The translations under genes were made by a program, and so were the position numbers. The notes beneath the pieces were generated by a model that saw only the letters and a program-made list of their open reading frames with translations, did no database searches and was not told the DNA's origin. 64,000 bases of DNA from Fodinibacter sp038258215 (GTDB lineage Bacteria; Actinomycetota; Actinomycetes; Actinomycetales; Dermatophilaceae). Location of the stretch: positions 62,001 to 126,000 of the forward strand of contig JBBSQC010000001.1 of assembly GCA_038258215.1 (NCBI GenBank). The letters run 5' to 3'. Shown piece after piece: positions 63,538 through 64,000 of this stretch (its first letter is position 1; every line of letters begins with the position of its first letter).

Positions 63538-64000
63538 GGGGCACCGCCGATCCACGCCGCGGGTCGGGCCAGCCGGCCGACGAGGTGGTCGAGGTAGGCG
63601 GCTCGCAACACGTCCCCGTCCGGCATGCTGGCCGTGGGCTCGAGCCAGTCCGCTGGCACCAGGCCCACCACGTCCGAGAGCACCTCGTGCGTCACCTGCG
63701 GTGCCAGCCGGGCGTGGGTTTCCCGGAGCGGCTCGGCCACCGCTGCGAGCACGTGCCCGCTCGCGTCGAACGGCTGCTCGGCGAACCGACGTGCGTCCGG
63801 CGGCCGGTTGGGCCAGGAGTGGTGGAACCACAGCGCCGCACCGTGGTCGATGGCCCAGGTGCGGCGGTGCCACACGAGGAGGTTCGGGTTGGCCCAGGTG
63901 CGGTCCACGTTGGCCGTGAAGGCGTCCAGCCACACGATCGCGCCGGCCTCGGCGGGGGCAGGTGGACGGGACCCGTCATAGCCGAAGGCCCCCGGGAGGA
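63534..64000 (-). CDS. HipA-family kinase-like protein (N-terminus beyond right edge)
   Basis: The visible C-terminal 154 residues are open to base 64000. LPGAFGYDGSRPPAPAEAGAIVWLDAFTANVDRTWANPNLLVWHRRTWAIDHGAALWFHHSW carries a HipA-like catalytic NxDR motif and the IDHG metal-binding Asp. This is the branch of short actinobacterial HipA-like proteins paired with DUF3037, not classical HipBA. No HipB-type DNA-binding partner is in the window. Toxin, antitoxin or metabolic kinase role is open. Confidence 0.8.
   Translation of the reverse strand, partial: LPGAFGYDGSRPPAPAEAGAIVWLDAFTANVDRTWANPNLLVWHRRTWAIDHGAALWFHHSWPNRPPDARRFAEQPFDASGHVLAAVAEPLRETHARLAPQVTHEVLSDVVGLVPADWLEPTASMPDGDVLRAAYLDHLVGRLARPAAWIGGAP

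Overview
The window is about 64 kb of very GC-rich DNA (roughly 70 percent or more by eye) from an actinobacterial chromosome. The codon bias (third positions almost always G or C), the complete GlgE alpha-glucan pathway, the etfBA / cysteine desulfurase / mnmA / metE-like / ligA / gatCAB block that parallels the Mycobacterium tuberculosis order, and the many starts lying 6-8 nt after a TANNNT-like hexamer (leaderless transcription) all fit. A member of Intrasporangiaceae or a close relative (Janibacter/Terrabacter/Knoellia type) is my best guess, from general knowledge and not from a search. No phage, plasmid, IS element, CRISPR array, rRNA or tRNA was recognised. Nearly everything looks chromosomal, with one more accessory-looking insertion (51.5-54.3 kb).

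Left part, 0-27.5 kb: carbohydrate metabolism. A GH4 6-phospho-glycosidase (cut by the left edge) and a DeoR repressor diverge from a PfkB kinase, a lipoprotein solute-binding protein, two ABC permeases and a large secreted PIG-L/LmbE-type deacetylase. This looks like a sugar-uptake regulon without its own ATPase. Converging on it is a tightly overlapped operon glgE-treS-mak-glgB-pgm, in which every junction is a 4-bp ATGA or GTGA overlap. It is preceded by glgP and further out by glgX, so synthesis and breakdown of alpha-glucan from trehalose/maltose-1-phosphate are nearly complete here. Between them sit an FMN-dependent alpha-hydroxy-acid oxidase, a small membrane protein and a PhyH-family dioxygenase. 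A YbjN protein and an enoyl-CoA hydratase are transcribed away from glgX.

Middle part, 27.5-51.5 kb: a secreted vanadium-haloperoxidase/PAP2-like protein, a large LuxR-type ATPase regulator, DUF4242 and DUF2254 proteins, then the housekeeping block: etfB-etfA, cysteine desulfurase-mnmA, pirin, a DUF1272-flavin-barrel fusion coupled to a MetE-like protein and an EamA exporter, an acyl-CoA ligase, a SOUL haem-binding protein, ligA, a TRIC-type channel and gatC-gatA-gatB (tRNA-dependent amidotransferase).

Right part, 51.5-64 kb: a two-gene module (small membrane protein plus a 744-aa patatin-like protein), a SixA-type phosphatase, an SDR-MarR pair divergent from an MMPL transporter and a miniature TspO, a secreted fasciclin protein followed by the scar of a deleted second copy, an ECF sigma factor with its RskA-like anti-sigma factor (the same three functions as the SigK/RskA/MPT70 system of mycobacteria), ilvD, and a DUF3037 protein coupled to a HipA-like kinase that runs off the right edge.

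Noncoding highlights: a 30-bp perfect palindrome with two further hairpins upstream of glgP, a triple palindrome downstream of etfA, two related long inverted repeats at 27.5 and 38.2 kb, a 34-bp divergent promoter region serving two apparently leaderless genes, and the fasciclin duplication/deletion scar.
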